From: Levilactobacillus namurensis | Lineage (GTDB): Bacteria; Bacillota; Bacilli; Lactobacillales; Lactobacillaceae | Assembly (NCBI RefSeq): GCF_032197885.1 | Contig: NZ_CP134159.1 | Coordinates: 1,240,001-1,304,000, forward strand | DNA length: 64,000 nucleotides | Direction of reading: 5' to 3' | Shown here: positions 43,589-53,495 of the stretch, in pieces | How positions within the stretch are numbered: the first letter of the stretch is position 1 | Layout: every line of letters begins with the position of its first letter | Notes under the pieces: generated by a model | The model's database searches: none | What the model was told of the DNA's origin: nothing | What the model saw: the letters and a program-made list of their open reading frames with translations, nothing else | Position numbers and translations under genes: made by a program

Positions 43589-46432
43589 ATGGATCAAGAC
43601 ACGGTCTACGCGGTGGTCGACATCGAAACCACCGGTACCAGTGTGCAAGATGGCGACCGCATTATTCAGATCGGATGCGTTTTCGTCCAGCATAATAAAA
43701 TTATTAATCATTTTGAGACCGATGTGAATCCGCTACGTGAGATTCCAGCGGCCATTTCGCGGTTGACGGGCATTAGCAACGCCCGGGTTCGACACGCCCC
43801 CTTATTCGATGATGTGGCGGGGACCCTGTATAGCCTGTTGACCAATACGGTCTTCGTGGCCCATAACGTTAACTTCGATTTCCCCTTCGTGAACGCTGAG
43901 CTGGCTCGGGTGGGCTACCCAGAGCTGGAGATTGAAGCCTTGGACACGGTTTCTTTAAGCCAGATTTTATTGCCAACGGCGCCCAGCTTTCGGTTACGGG
44001 ACCTGAGCGGGTATTTCAACATTGAACACGATAATCCCCATTCAGCGGATAGCGATGCGAGTGCCACGGCTGAACTTTTTATCTTCTTGTTTCGGCGGTT
44101 GCGGGCCTTACCGTTAGTCACGTTACAGCAGATGATTGATCTACAGACGGATCTGCCGCGCGAAACGGCCCGGCTTTTTACGGTCGCACGAGATCTCAAC
44201 GTGCAACAGCCCCGTAAGCTGCCTGACTTCTTATACCTGAAGAACGGGTTGGCGTTGCGGAAAGTGCCGGAGGTTGAGCCGACGCCGTTGACCGCGCCGA
44301 TTCAGTATCCCAAGACTAAGAAACAAAAACAAAAGCTGATGCCCGCCAACCTTGAATGGCGGGCGGAACAGGCTAAAATGATGAATTACATCTATAATAA
44401 CTACGCGGCTGCTGATCAGCACCCCGTCAAGCAGATGGTGGTCGAAGCCCCCACTGGTATCGGGAAGAGTTTGGGGTACACCTTCCCCATGGCCTTTTTG
44501 GGCCAAACCGGGCGGGCGGTCGTCATTAGTACGGCCACGACGTTATTGCAAGAACAATTAATGGAACAAACGATTCCATTATTGAAGCAGATCGTTCCGT
44601 TTCCGGTCAACGCCGTGTTGGTCAAGGGGAGCCGCCACTACTTGGACCTGCAACGGTTTGCCACCACGTTGGCCTTAGATGAGACCTCCAAGCAGACCCA
44701 GCTCTTAAAGTTACGGTTATTGGTCTGGTTGACCATGACCACTACCGGGGATCTCGATGAATTGCATTTGGCAACGTACCGGGCACCGTATTTCCAGGAA
44801 ATCGTCCATGAGGGGGCCGTTCAACCGGACAATCCCTTCTATCAAGATGACTTCATTCGGCGGCGGGATTCGGCGTTGAAGCAGGCCCAGTTCGTGATCG
44901 TCAACCACGCCTACCTTAGTGAACACGCGCATGAGTTGGGCGAGCAACTGGACCGACCTTACCTAGTGATCGACGAAGCGCAACACCTTTCAGAGAGTAC
45001 CTTGCGCCAGCGTCGGACTCAGGTGAAGTTTGCCCAAATCATGAATGAGTTACACCATGTGCAGCGGGATATCAGTCGGGAGATTGGCCCGAACCTCTTG
45101 GCGTTGTTCGCCCAGGATCAGGCCACGACTCAGACGATTCAGCGCTTGTTGACCACTAGCCAGGACCTGGAGCAGGCCCTGACCACGGTAGTCAACCACC
45201 TCTTCTTGAAGTTCTTGGCGGCTAAGCGGGGGAATACCCAGAATGCACCGATTGAAGAGTTGGTTCCCGCTCGAGCCTTATTTGACGCGACGCAAGACCT
45301 AGCTCCCACGTTGAAGCAGTTACGGGATGGTGACTTGGCCCTCTTGGTGCAACTCGGAACGATTCGGGAGCGCTTCGATCAGGAGCACGAACGGTTCGTT
45401 GCTTCCCAACGGTACCTGTTCGAGCGGTTGGACACCCGGCTGCACGTGATTGACGACCTGTTACAGCGGTTGTTAGGCATCTTCGACCAGGCAACGCCCG
45501 ATACGACCAGTGAGCTATTCTGGGTCACCATCAATCACGTGGGCGACCGCAGTAGTCTCCAATTGGCCAGTGGGTTATTAGCTACGCAGGGATTCTTACA
45601 ATCGCGCATCTATGATGCCTTTCAACCGGTACTCCTGACGGGGGCGACCCTCTTTTCTTCGGGGCGGTCGCAATATGTTTTAGATCAGTTTGATTTAGAC
45701 CGTCAGACCACTGCCACGCACCGGATGCGGAGTAGCTTCGATTACGCCCACCAATCACACTTGTTGGTGGCTGATTCAGGGCCAAATCTGACGCGGGTGG
45801 CGCCGGACGACTACGTCACTTACTTGGTAAGTGCCATCACGCAGTTGGCCGGGGCCGTGCATAAGCAGACCCTAGTCTTGTTCAACTCCTTGAACGTCAT
45901 CGAACGGGTCTACGAACAGTTGACTCAACAACCAGAATTTGCCCAGCGAGAGATTCTCGCACAAGGCATCAGTGGTAGTCGGGAACGAATCGCCAAGCGT
46001 TTCTCAACGGGGAGCGATTCCGTGCTCTTAGGAGCGGCGAGCTTCTGGGAGGGCATTGATCTACCAGAAGAGCAGTTGGAACTGCTGATTGTGACCCGGT
46101 TGCCCTTTGACTCGCCGGACCGCGTCTTCATCAAGGCCAACTATGCGCGCCTAGAAGCCCAGGGGAAGAACCCGTTTTATAACGCCGCGTTGCCAGCCGC
46201 GACTTTGAAGCTGCGACAAGGTGTTGGACGGTTGATTCGGACGCCGCGGGACCATGGTGCGGTGGTGATCTTGGACCAGCGCTTAGTGGAGCGACAGTAT
46301 GGCCAGAGTATTTTACGGGCCCTACCGAAGGAGATGCCCCGGACAGTTGGCGACGTGGGGATGTTGACTCAGGGGCTAGTTAAGTTTTTTGAAAAGCCGA
46401 CTCCAGATTCAGAGACGACCCCGGAAATTTGA
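43589..46432 (+). CDS. dinG: DinG-family DNA helicase with exonuclease domain
   Basis: A 947-residue protein with a DnaQ-like 3'-5' exonuclease domain at the N-terminus (VVDIETTGTSVQDGDRIIQIG; HNVNFDFPF; HSADSDASATAELF) and an XPD/DinG-type helicase. The helicase has Walker A APTGIGKSLGY, the VIDEAQHL box and C-terminal RLPFDSPD and QGVGRLIRT. This domain order is the usual Gram-positive form. The iron-sulfur cysteines of enteric DinG are not evident. Confidence 0.93.
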   Translation: MDQDTVYAVVDIETTGTSVQDGDRIIQIGCVFVQHNKIINHFETDVNPLREIPAAISRLTGISNARVRHAPLFDDVAGTLYSLLTNTVFVAHNVNFDFPFVNAELARVGYPELEIEALDTVSLSQILLPTAPSFRLRDLSGYFNIEHDNPHSADSDASATAELFIFLFRRLRALPLVTLQQMIDLQTDLPRETARLFTVARDLNVQQPRKLPDFLYLKNGLALRKVPEVEPTPLTAPIQYPKTKKQKQKLMPANLEWRAEQAKMMNYIYNNYAAADQHPVKQMVVEAPTGIGKSLGYTFPMAFLGQTGRAVVISTATTLLQEQLMEQTIPLLKQIVPFPVNAVLVKGSRHYLDLQRFATTLALDETSKQTQLLKLRLLVWLTMTTTGDLDELHLATYRAPYFQEIVHEGAVQPDNPFYQDDFIRRRDSALKQAQFVIVNHAYLSEHAHELGEQLDRPYLVIDEAQHLSESTLRQRRTQVKFAQIMNELHHVQRDISREIGPNLLALFAQDQATTQTIQRLLTTSQDLEQALTTVVNHLFLKFLAAKRGNTQNAPIEELVPARALFDATQDLAPTLKQLRDGDLALLVQLGTIRERFDQEHERFVASQRYLFERLDTRLHVIDDLLQRLLGIFDQATPDTTSELFWVTINHVGDRSSLQLASGLLATQGFLQSRIYDAFQPVLLTGATLFSSGRSQYVLDQFDLDRQTTATHRMRSSFDYAHQSHLLVADSGPNLTRVAPDDYVTYLVSAITQLAGAVHKQTLVLFNSLNVIERVYEQLTQQPEFAQREILAQGISGSRERIAKRFSTGSDSVLLGAASFWEGIDLPEEQLELLIVTRLPFDSPDRVFIKANYARLEAQGKNPFYNAALPAATLKLRQGVGRLIRTPRDHGAVVILDQRLVERQYGQSILRALPKEMPRTVGDVGMLTQGLVKFFEKPTPDSETTPEI

Positions 46433-46476
46433 TATAATGAATCTAATTGAATCTGAATAAGGGAGTACGATGACAA

Positions 46477-46983
46477 GTGATGAGACAACAGTACCAACGA
46501 CGACGCCGGCCACGGCATTGGGGACTCCTAACGGTCTTAGTAGTGGTGTTAGTGTTGCTGTTAAGTGGGGGTTACGTGATTCAGCGGGCAACGCGTCCGT
46601 TCAATCAAGCGCAGACGCGAGCGGAACGCATCGCGAAGAAGTCGGGGAAGTTGACCAAGACCACCGACTTCTATTGGACCAACCTGGATACCACGTACTA
46701 CACGGTCGCGGGACAGAATAAGGCTAAGCAAAACGTTTACGCCGTGATTCCCAAGACGGGGAAGAACGTGACCGTGTTGAAACAAAGCGCCGGACTTTCA
46801 CGTAATGCGGTACTTCAACGGGTCTGGCAACGGAACCCTAAGAAGGTTTTGTCAGCGGCTTTGAGTATCTTTAACGGGAAGCCGGCTTGGCAAGTGAGTT
46901 ATTTGAGTCGAAATGGGAAGCTCTGTTACCTGACGTTCCAGTACAGCAACGGAAAAGTCTTGCAACAGATCGCGAATATCTAA
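46477..46983 (+). CDS. YpmB-like membrane-anchored protein
   Basis: A 168-residue protein with a basic N-terminus (RRRRPRHW), one transmembrane helix (about 14-35) and an extracellular region resembling YpmB/DUF5590 (PepSY-like). It lies between dinG and aspB, the order known in Bacillus. The start is GTG 46477 or ATG 46480. A GGGAG ribosome site at 46461 is about 14 bases away, and a short overlapping frame starts at ATG 46470. Function unknown. Confidence 0.8.
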   Translation: MMRQQYQRRRRPRHWGLLTVLVVVLVLLLSGGYVIQRATRPFNQAQTRAERIAKKSGKLTKTTDFYWTNLDTTYYTVAGQNKAKQNVYAVIPKTGKNVTVLKQSAGLSRNAVLQRVWQRNPKKVLSAALSIFNGKPAWQVSYLSRNGKLCYLTFQYSNGKVLQQIANI

Positions 46984-47005
46984 TTTGCTTCGAGGAGGTT
47001 GCGTT

Positions 47006-48187
47006 ATGCGACAATTGTCTCAGCGGGCCCAAGCAGTGCGGCCCTCAGCAACGTTACAGGTCTCTCAACGCGCGCGGGATCTTCAGGCCAGCGGCGTGGA
47101 CGTGATTAATCTAGGGTTAGGCCAGCCGGATTTTCCAACGCCGGCGCCGATTAAGGCGGATGCCATTCGGGCAATTGAAGCCAACCAAGTCGATGGCTAC
47201 ACGGCTACCGCGGGCATCTTGCCGTTGCGGCAGGCTGTGGCTGACCGGTTAGCCCAAACGCAAAACGTTCAGGTCACGGCTGATCAAGTCGTGGTCACGA
47301 CGGGGGCTAAGTTAGCGCTATATGCGTTATTCCAGGTTCTTGTGAATCCGGGAGATGAGGTCCTACTGCCAGCGCCTTACTGGGTCAGTTACGCGGAACA
47401 GGTCAAGCTCGCGGGGGGCCACCCCGTGGAGGTTGCCCCGACAGCAACCTTGAAGGTCACGCCGGAACAGTTAGCCGCGGCGGTCACGCCCCGGACGGTG
47501 GCTGTAGTGTTGAATTCCCCGCAGAATCCCAGCGGGGTGGTCTACACGCCGGCAGAATTACAAGCGCTCGGCGAGTGGGCCGTTCAACACGACCTGTGGA
47601 TCATCGCCGATGAGATTTATGGGGAATTGGTCTACGACCAACCGACGCCAATTCCATCAATGTTGACGTTGGGAGGGGCCATCGTGGACCATACGATTGT
47701 GGTCAACGGGGTCTCTAAGACCTATGCCATGACGGGGTGGCGGATTGGCTATGCCGTGGGGCCACAACCCATTATGACCAGCTTGACCCAGGCCTTATCA
47801 CATATGACGGGGAACCCTGCGGCGGTCAGTCAGGTCGCCGCGTTGTCGGCGCTGACGGGGAGTCAAAATCCCGTGGCCTTAATGAAAGCGAGCTTTAAGG
47901 AACGGTTAGATGCCATTTATCCGCTACTCGCGGCGTTGCCGGGCTTTCGGTTACCAGGGAAGCCGGCTGGTGCGTTCTACCTGTTCCCGGATGTGCAGGA
48001 AGCCATGGCGTTGAAGCAGTGTACGACCACGGACCAATTGGTGAACCGAATCTTAGAAGAGGCGCACGTGGCGGTCGTTGCTGGGGAGGCGTTTGGCTTG
48101 CCGGGACACTTACGCATCAGTTATGCGACGGATAAGGCGACGTTATTGACGGCGCTGGACCGGCTAAAGAAGTTTATGCAAGCTTAA
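47006..48187 (+). CDS. aspB: Aspartate aminotransferase family protein
   Basis: PLP-dependent class I aminotransferase of 393 residues. It has the substrate-binding NLGLGQPDFPTP, TTGAKLALYALFQ, NSPQNPSG and the PLP lysine in VNGVSKTYAMTGWRIGY. ATG 47006 follows GAGGAGG. It is 22 bases after the YpmB-like gene and probably in the same transcript. Confidence 0.93.
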   Translation: MRQLSQRAQAVRPSATLQVSQRARDLQASGVDVINLGLGQPDFPTPAPIKADAIRAIEANQVDGYTATAGILPLRQAVADRLAQTQNVQVTADQVVVTTGAKLALYALFQVLVNPGDEVLLPAPYWVSYAEQVKLAGGHPVEVAPTATLKVTPEQLAAAVTPRTVAVVLNSPQNPSGVVYTPAELQALGEWAVQHDLWIIADEIYGELVYDQPTPIPSMLTLGGAIVDHTIVVNGVSKTYAMTGWRIGYAVGPQPIMTSLTQALSHMTGNPAAVSQVAALSALTGSQNPVALMKASFKERLDAIYPLLAALPGFRLPGKPAGAFYLFPDVQEAMALKQCTTTDQLVNRILEEAHVAVVAGEAFGLPGHLRISYATDKATLLTALDRLKKFMQA

Positions 48188-48203
48188 GATGACATGATTA
48201 CCG

Positions 48204-48244
48204 AACAACGGTCGGGCCAGAAATTTCTGCGCGGCCGTTGTTTT
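48204..48244 (+). terminator. Terminator after aspB
   Basis: ACAACGGTCGGGCC pairs imperfectly with GCGGCCGTTGT and is followed by TTTT. Confidence 0.6.
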
Positions 48245-48262
48245 GTTGAAGGAGGTTGAAAG

Positions 48263-49003
48263 ATGGACGCGTTTACGCAACGGTACCTACAGGATGGTCA
48301 GACCAGTGTGGCCAATTATCTGTTGGACCATTTTCGTGAGGTGGGGATGACCACCGATCAGTTATTGGTGTACCTGCAGTTACGCCGGGAAATGGACCGG
48401 GGGGTGCAGTGGCCGGATGCTGATCAGGTTGCAAGTCGGCTGGGCTGGACCGTCCAGCGGGTCTACCAGGTCTTACACGAGTTGATCACCCAGAAGCTCA
48501 TGACCATCACGACGGTTACGAACGGGCAGGGGCAGAAGCAAGACACGTATGACTTTCGATTGCTAGCGGAGAAGCTGAGCCAGCTACCCGTTCATGAAGC
48601 TGATACGGTGGCGACCGAGACGGCAACGGGGACGACTACGGCGAAATCAACTGCCGTGACGGAAGCTAAGGCGGCCCGGGCCGCCGTGTTTAACCACATT
48701 GAACAGGAATTCGGGCGCCCTTTATCGCCCATCGAGATGGAGACCATCAATGATTGGCTGGAACAGGATCACTATCAGCCGGAGCTGATTCAACTGGCCC
48801 TGAAGGAGTCGGTGTTGAATCAAGTCTATAATTTGAAGTATCTGGACCGCATCCTCCTGAATTGGCATAAGAAGCACCTGACCACGGCGGCGCAGGTGCA
48901 ACAGGCCAAGGCCCAGCAAAGTGAGCGTACCACGCCACCAGCAACGGGGCGGACGACGGACCGGCCAACGCCTAAGTTACCTATCATTAAATTAACGGAT
49001 TGA
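48263..49003 (+). CDS. dnaD: DnaD-like replication initiation protein
   Basis: A 246-residue primosomal protein. The N-terminal winged helix is at about 1-100 (YLLDHFREVGMTTDQLLVYLQLRR) and the C-terminal DnaB/DnaD domain is at about 145-205 (FGRPLSPIEMETINDWL, LKESVLNQVYNLKYLDRIL). The linker is rich in Thr/Ala. The ribosome site is GAAGGAGG. asnS, usually upstream, and nth, usually downstream, are both missing here. Confidence 0.88.
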   Translation: MDAFTQRYLQDGQTSVANYLLDHFREVGMTTDQLLVYLQLRREMDRGVQWPDADQVASRLGWTVQRVYQVLHELITQKLMTITTVTNGQGQKQDTYDFRLLAEKLSQLPVHEADTVATETATGTTTAKSTAVTEAKAARAAVFNHIEQEFGRPLSPIEMETINDWLEQDHYQPELIQLALKESVLNQVYNLKYLDRILLNWHKKHLTTAAQVQQAKAQQSERTTPPATGRTTDRPTPKLPIIKLTD

Positions 49004-49009
49004 CGATTA

Positions 49010-49045
49010 AGCACGCTGAGGGCGCAGGCCCTGGGCGTGCTATTT
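49010..49045 (+). terminator. Terminator after dnaD
   Basis: GCACGC and GGGC pair with GCCC and GCGTGC in one interrupted hairpin, followed by a weak T tract (TATTT). Confidence 0.6.
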
Positions 49046-49143
49046 AGGTCATGATTAAATTTTTTATGGCAACCGGCGTCAATTACTGGCAGAACAAATT
49101 GCGTTAAGAAAACATTTAGGCTATAAAAGTGCGGGGTTTCGTG

Positions 49144-49198
49144 TATAATCTGATAAAAGAGTGATTTACGGTGTCCCCAGCGGGGAGCTGGAAATCAC
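49144..49198 (+). promoter_or_regulatory. -10 box and 5' leader hairpin of the ABC exporter operon
   Basis: TATAAT at 49144-49149 is followed by a hairpin in which GTGATTT (49161-49167) pairs with AAATCAC (49192-49198), with an inner CCCC-AGC-GGGG stem. The hairpin would form at the very 5' end of the transcript. It could stabilise the mRNA or regulate it; there is no T-run. Confidence 0.4.
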
Positions 49199-49226
49199 AG
49201 CTAACCTGATTTAAGGAGGAGTGTAC

Positions 49227-50948
49227 ATGAAGGTTTTAATGCCTTATTTTCACCGGTATCGGCGTGACGTTTGGTGGGCCATGCTATCGGTGATCGTCTT
49301 GGTCTTTGCGACCCTGTGGCAGCCGCGGTTGCTACAGACCGTGATGGAGGCCATCATCAAGAATGATCAACAGACGGTGTTCCAACAGGGCTTGTTCCTA
49401 CTGGGGCTAGCCGTCTTGGGAATCATCGGTGGGGTGGTCAACACCATCTACTCTGCCCGGGTCGCCTTAGGGGTGGCTACGGATTTACGGGCGGACTTGT
49501 ACGCTCACGTGCAATCGTTAGCGTACGCCGACGTTGAAAAGTTTTCCGCTTCAAACCTAGTTGTGCGGATGACCAACGATATTAACCAAGTCCAGCAAAT
49601 CGTTATGGCGGGCTTCCAACAAATCACGCGGATCCCGCTGCTGTTTATGGGTGCCTTGATTCTCGCGCTAGTGACCATGCCCCAACAATGGTGGGTCATC
49701 CTCTTGATGATGCTTGTGATTGTCTTGGTCGCCGGTTTAGCGGTCCAGCGGATGACCAAGTATTTTGCGCAGACCCAACAGGATATTGAAAATGTCAATA
49801 CAGTGGCACGAGAGAACTTGATGGGCATTCGGGTGGTCAAGTCCTTCGTTCAGGAAACCAATGAGATTCACAAGTTCTCTCAGGCTTCGGATGAGCTGAC
49901 CAACGTTACAGCTAAGATTGGGTACTGGTTTGCCATTTTGATGCCAGCCTTCTTCCTGACGGCGAACTTAGCGGTGGGAACGGCCGTCTATATCGTGGGA
50001 CAAAACATTACGACCCACCCCACGTACCTAGCAGCGATTACTAGTTTTATCTCGTATCTGATGCAAATCTTATTCGCCGTGATCAATGGGGGCTTTCTGA
50101 TGACCTTCGCGTCACGGGCCTTTATCTCGTTAGGCTGAATCGGTGAGGTCTTGGAAACGGCGCCTAGCATGACCTACGTCGCGGGAGATGCTCATCCGGT
50201 CGCGGGGGATGTCCAGTTCGAACACGTGACCTTCACCTACCCCGGCGATGACCAACCGACGTTAAAGGACGTCAGTTTCACCTTAAAGGCAGGTACCATG
50301 CTGGGAATCGTGGGGGCTACGGGTTCGGGTAAGACCACGTTAGCTCAGCTGATTGCACGGTTGTATGATCCCGACAGCGGGGTCGTCAAGGTGGGTGGCG
50401 TCGACGTTCGGCAATTGCCAGAAAAGGCATTGCGCGCAACGGTCGCGTATGTCCTACAGCGCTCGACCTTATTCTCAGGAACCATTGCCGGCAATTTACG
50501 GCAGGTCCAGCCGGATGCGCAGACGTCGCATATGCAGTGGGCGGCTAACATTGCCCAGGCCTCGGAATTCATCGAGCGCCTACCGCAGACGTACGACGCG
50601 CCAGTGGAGGAGCGGTCACAGAACTTCTCTGGGGGTCAGCAGCAACGGCTGGCAATTACCCGGGGCGTGATCGCCAACCCTAAAATCTTGATTCTCGATG
50701 ACGCGACCTCGGCGTTGGATGCCCGGTCGGAAAAGTTAGTTCAAGAAGCCTTGAACCGAGATTTAAAGACCACTACGACGGTCGTGATTGCTGAAAAGAT
50801 TTCATCGATCATTAATGCGGACCAGATTCTGGTCTTGGAGGATGGTCAGGTCTCAGGGATTGGGACGCACCAAGCCCTGTTGAAGACGAACGCCATTTAC
50901 CAGGCCATTTATCAAACGCAAAAGGCACGAGAGGAGGGGCTGTCATGA
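49227..50948 (+). pseudogene. ABC exporter half-transporter interrupted by an in-frame TGA
   Basis: One gene of a heterodimeric multidrug-type ABC exporter (BmrC/EfrA type) appears as two in-frame parts. The first, 49227-50138, encodes a six-helix transmembrane domain that stops at TGA (50136-50138) after FASRAFISLG. The frame then continues as [11 protein letters not shown] into a full nucleotide-binding domain to 50948 (Walker [10 protein letters not shown], signature SGGQQQR, Walker [12 protein letters not shown]). The Asp in place of the catalytic Glu and EKISS in place of an H-loop histidine fit the degenerate subunit of such heterodimers. A single CGA-to-TGA change would explain the break. 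A split functional pair (possible restart at TTG 50151 or ATG 50169) or a sequencing error is also possible. ATG 49227 follows AAGGAGGA. Confidence 0.8.
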
Positions 50949-52717
50949 GTGATTTAAAGATTGCCGGTAAGTATTATTGGCATTACTTAAAGCGGTATTG
51001 GCGTGGCTTTTTAGTCAGTATCGTGTTGATTGCCTTTTCCACTTGGTGTATCGTGGTCGCCCCGACCTACTTGGGACGCGCGGTCGAACAGTTGACGACT
51101 TACTTGGGTCAAGTAACCCACGGTGGTCAGGGGTCCCTGGCGCCGTTTAACCATACGCTGATTATCTATATTCTCCTTTACTTGGGGGATGCCAGTACGA
51201 TCTTTGTGGCCAGTCTCATCTTGGCTAGAGTCACGGCTTTTTCGACGGGAACCATGCGGGTCGGCCTGTTCCGGAAGCTCCAACGGATGAAGGTTCAATA
51301 CTTCGATACCCACCGGGATGGCGACATCTTAGCCCGGTTCACGTCTGATCTGGATAACATCTTTAACGCGATGAATCAGGCCTTGCTAGAAATTCTACTG
51401 GCAATCGCCCAATTTGTCGGGCTCTTGATCGTGATGTTCAACCAGAGTGCGACGATGGCTTGGGTCACCATGGCCTCGACGCCGCTGGCTTTGATCGTGG
51501 CCGCAGTGGTCATGCGCAAGGCGGGCGTGGCCGTTAACCGCCAACAGGATGATATTGGGAAGCTCAACGGGTACATCAACGAACAGATCACGGGGCAGAA
51601 AGTCCTGATCACCAATGGCCTGCAAGCCGATTCGCTGGAGGGCTTTAGCGGGTACAATGCCAAGGTTCGGCAATCCGCTTTGACCGGACAGATCTGGTCC
51701 GGGATTTTGAACCCCTTGATGCAGGGGATGTCGTTGCTAAATACGGCAATCGTCATCTTCTTTGGGTCGTGGTTCGCCCTGAACGGCAGTCTGTCGACGG
51801 GAGCGGCTTTGGCGTTGGTAGTGGTCTTCGTGAACTATGCGCAACAGTATTACCAACCCATCATGTCGTTAACCAGCCTGTATAGCATGATTCAACTGGC
51901 AATCACCGGGGCACGGCGGGTCGATGAGGTCCGGCGCCAAGATGATGAGGTCAATCGTGCGCAGGGTCAAAACATGCCGGATATTCAACGGGGGCTGAAA
52001 ATTGACGATGTGCATTTCAGTTACCTACCGGGCAAGGAAATCTTGCACGGTATCACGATTAATGTCCACCGAGGCGAAATGGTCGCCTTGGTTGGGCCAA
52101 CGGGGTCGGGTAAGACTACGGTGATGAATTTGATGAACCGGTTCTACGATGTGGATACCGGGGCGATTACCGTGGACGGCACGGACATTCGCCAGTTCGA
52201 CCTGCAGTCGTTACGGTCGCACGTAGGAATCGTTCTGCAGGAACCGCAACTCTTTACGGGAACGATTGCGGATAATATCCGTTATGGTGAACCGGATGCG
52301 GGGATGGACCGGGTGATTGATGCGGCTAAGCAGGCAAACATTCACGACTTCATCGAGAGCTTACCGGACGGATATGACACGCAGGTCTCCGATGAACAGA
52401 GTATCTTCTCGGCGGGACAGAAGCAGTTGATGTCGATTGCCAGAACGATTCTGACGAATCCGCGATTACTGATTTTAGATGAAGCCACCTCTAACGTGGA
52501 CACGGTGACCGAAGCACGGATTCAGGCGGCGATGGATAATGTGATCCAGGGCCGGACGAGTTTCGTGATTGCGCACCGGTTGAAGACCATCCTGAATGCG
52601 GACAAAATCGTGGTTCTGCGCGATGGTCGAATTATCGAGCAGGGTAGCCATGCGGCGTTGTTACAGGAGAACGGCTTCTACGCGGAGTTGTACCGGAATC
52701 AGATGGTATTTGAATAG
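50945..52717 (+). CDS. ABC exporter half-transporter, catalytic subunit
   Basis: A 590-residue partner of the preceding gene (BmrD/EfrB type) with an N-terminal six-helix domain and an ATPase domain. The ATPase has Walker [10 protein letters not shown], canonical Walker [13 protein letters not shown] and an H-loop IAHRLKTI. The signature is the unusual SAGQKQ, which would pair with the partner's degenerate Walker B, as in known asymmetric exporters. The ATG overlaps the previous stop (ATGA). It is probably a drug or lipid exporter; without an intact partner its function is doubtful. Confidence 0.9.
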   Translation: MSDLKIAGKYYWHYLKRYWRGFLVSIVLIAFSTWCIVVAPTYLGRAVEQLTTYLGQVTHGGQGSLAPFNHTLIIYILLYLGDASTIFVASLILARVTAFSTGTMRVGLFRKLQRMKVQYFDTHRDGDILARFTSDLDNIFNAMNQALLEILLAIAQFVGLLIVMFNQSATMAWVTMASTPLALIVAAVVMRKAGVAVNRQQDDIGKLNGYINEQITGQKVLITNGLQADSLEGFSGYNAKVRQSALTGQIWSGILNPLMQGMSLLNTAIVIFFGSWFALNGSLSTGAALALVVVFVNYAQQYYQPIMSLTSLYSMIQLAITGARRVDEVRRQDDEVNRAQGQNMPDIQRGLKIDDVHFSYLPGKEILHGITINVHRGEMVALVGPTGSGKTTVMNLMNRFYDVDTGAITVDGTDIRQFDLQSLRSHVGIVLQEPQLFTGTIADNIRYGEPDAGMDRVIDAAKQANIHDFIESLPDGYDTQVSDEQSIFSAGQKQLMSIARTILTNPRLLILDEATSNVDTVTEARIQAAMDNVIQGRTSFVIAHRLKTILNADKIVVLRDGRIIEQGSHAALLQENGFYAELYRNQMVFE

Positions 52718-52819
52718 GATTATTATAGTGAGGAAGCGCATTTGCCGGAGGTTGGGCAGGTGCGCTTTTGTGGTTGTTAGCTAGTTTGAGCCTTGAATGA
52801 TAGTCTGAGTACTATGAAC

Positions 52820-52910
52820 TGAATTTTGCGTGGTCATCGATTGGGATGGAAGTGATAAAAAAATGACTTTTGTGTTTTTTAAAACGTTGATGTGGTAGGA
52901 TTTGTTTAGT
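52820..52910 (+). promoter_or_regulatory. CRISPR leader
   Basis: The AT-rich stretch directly before the first repeat, including AAAAAAATGACTTTTG and TTTTTTAAAACG, is typical of leaders that hold the array promoter and spacer-integration signals. Polarity is supported by repeat decay at the far end. From the ABC gene stop to here (52718-52819) there is only a short weak hairpin. Confidence 0.6.
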
Positions 52911-53426
52911 GTATTCCCCGCGTATGCAGGGGTGATTCTTCACACGGGGAGGGACTAACTTTGAAAAGAATGTATTCCCCGCGTATGCAGGGGTGATTCT
53001 ATCACGGCTAAGGTCTACCAGTAGCCCCTTAGGTATTCCCCGCGTATGCAGGGGTGATTCCTCACTGCTTAAACGGGACCGGGTCTGGGAAGAGTATTCC
53101 CCGCGTATGCAGGGGTGATTCTGGATTGTTCGTCGTCACCATAGATAAACTTGAGTATTCCCCGCGTATGCAGGGGTGATTCTGACGTGATGGTTGACGC
53201 GGGACTGCCGTACAAGTATTCCCCGCGTATGCAGGGGTGATTCCCTCTTGATACCAAAGAGATATTGCCGTCTTCAGTATTCCCTGCGTATGCAAGGGTG
53301 ATTCCGAGCCACGTTTTTTTGTAGGTAATCAACGACTGTATTCCCCGTGTATGCAGGGGTGATTCTTGCACTATTTTGACGTTTCAATTTGGCATGCTGT
53401 ATTCCCCACATGTGTGGAGGTAAACT
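52911..53426 (+). CRISPR. Type I-E CRISPR array, 9 repeats and 8 spacers
   Basis: Repeats of 28 bases begin GTATTCCCC and end GGGGTGATTC, at 52911, 52972, 53033, 53094, 53155, 53216, 53277, 53338 and 53399, a constant 61-base period with 33-base spacers. The first six are identical. Repeat 7 has C9T plus G19A, which preserve the hairpin pair. Repeat 8 has one change (G to T at position 11-equivalent of CGCGT). The ninth is strongly diverged after its first nine bases, as expected for the trailer end. The AT-rich leader is therefore on the left (about 52830-52910) and transcription is plus-strand. No cas genes are present in the window. Spacer targets cannot be told without a search. Confidence 0.97.
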
Positions 53427-53434
53427 CATCAAAA

Positions 53435-53464
53435 TTGATTCACCACAAACAAATGCAGTACAAT
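53435..53464 (+). promoter_or_regulatory. Promoter of the UDG-family gene
   Basis: TTGATT (53435-53440) and TACAAT (53459-53464) with an 18-base spacer lie just after the last CRISPR repeat. The predicted transcript start near 53471 lies just before the AGGAGG at 53482. Confidence 0.5.
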
Positions 53465-53495
53465 AGCCATAATACAAACCAAGGAGGGACTGTCT

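Noticed and set aside
46470..46721. An 83-codon frame starting at ATG 46470, better spaced from GGGAG
   Set aside because: The translation has no recognisable features and overlaps the YpmB-like gene, whose basic start, helix and domain are convincing.
53062..53477. Minus-strand reading frames across the CRISPR array with repeated HTRGI / PAYAGNT peptides
   Set aside because: They are translations of the repeats; the repeated peptide reflects the 61-base period and not a protein.
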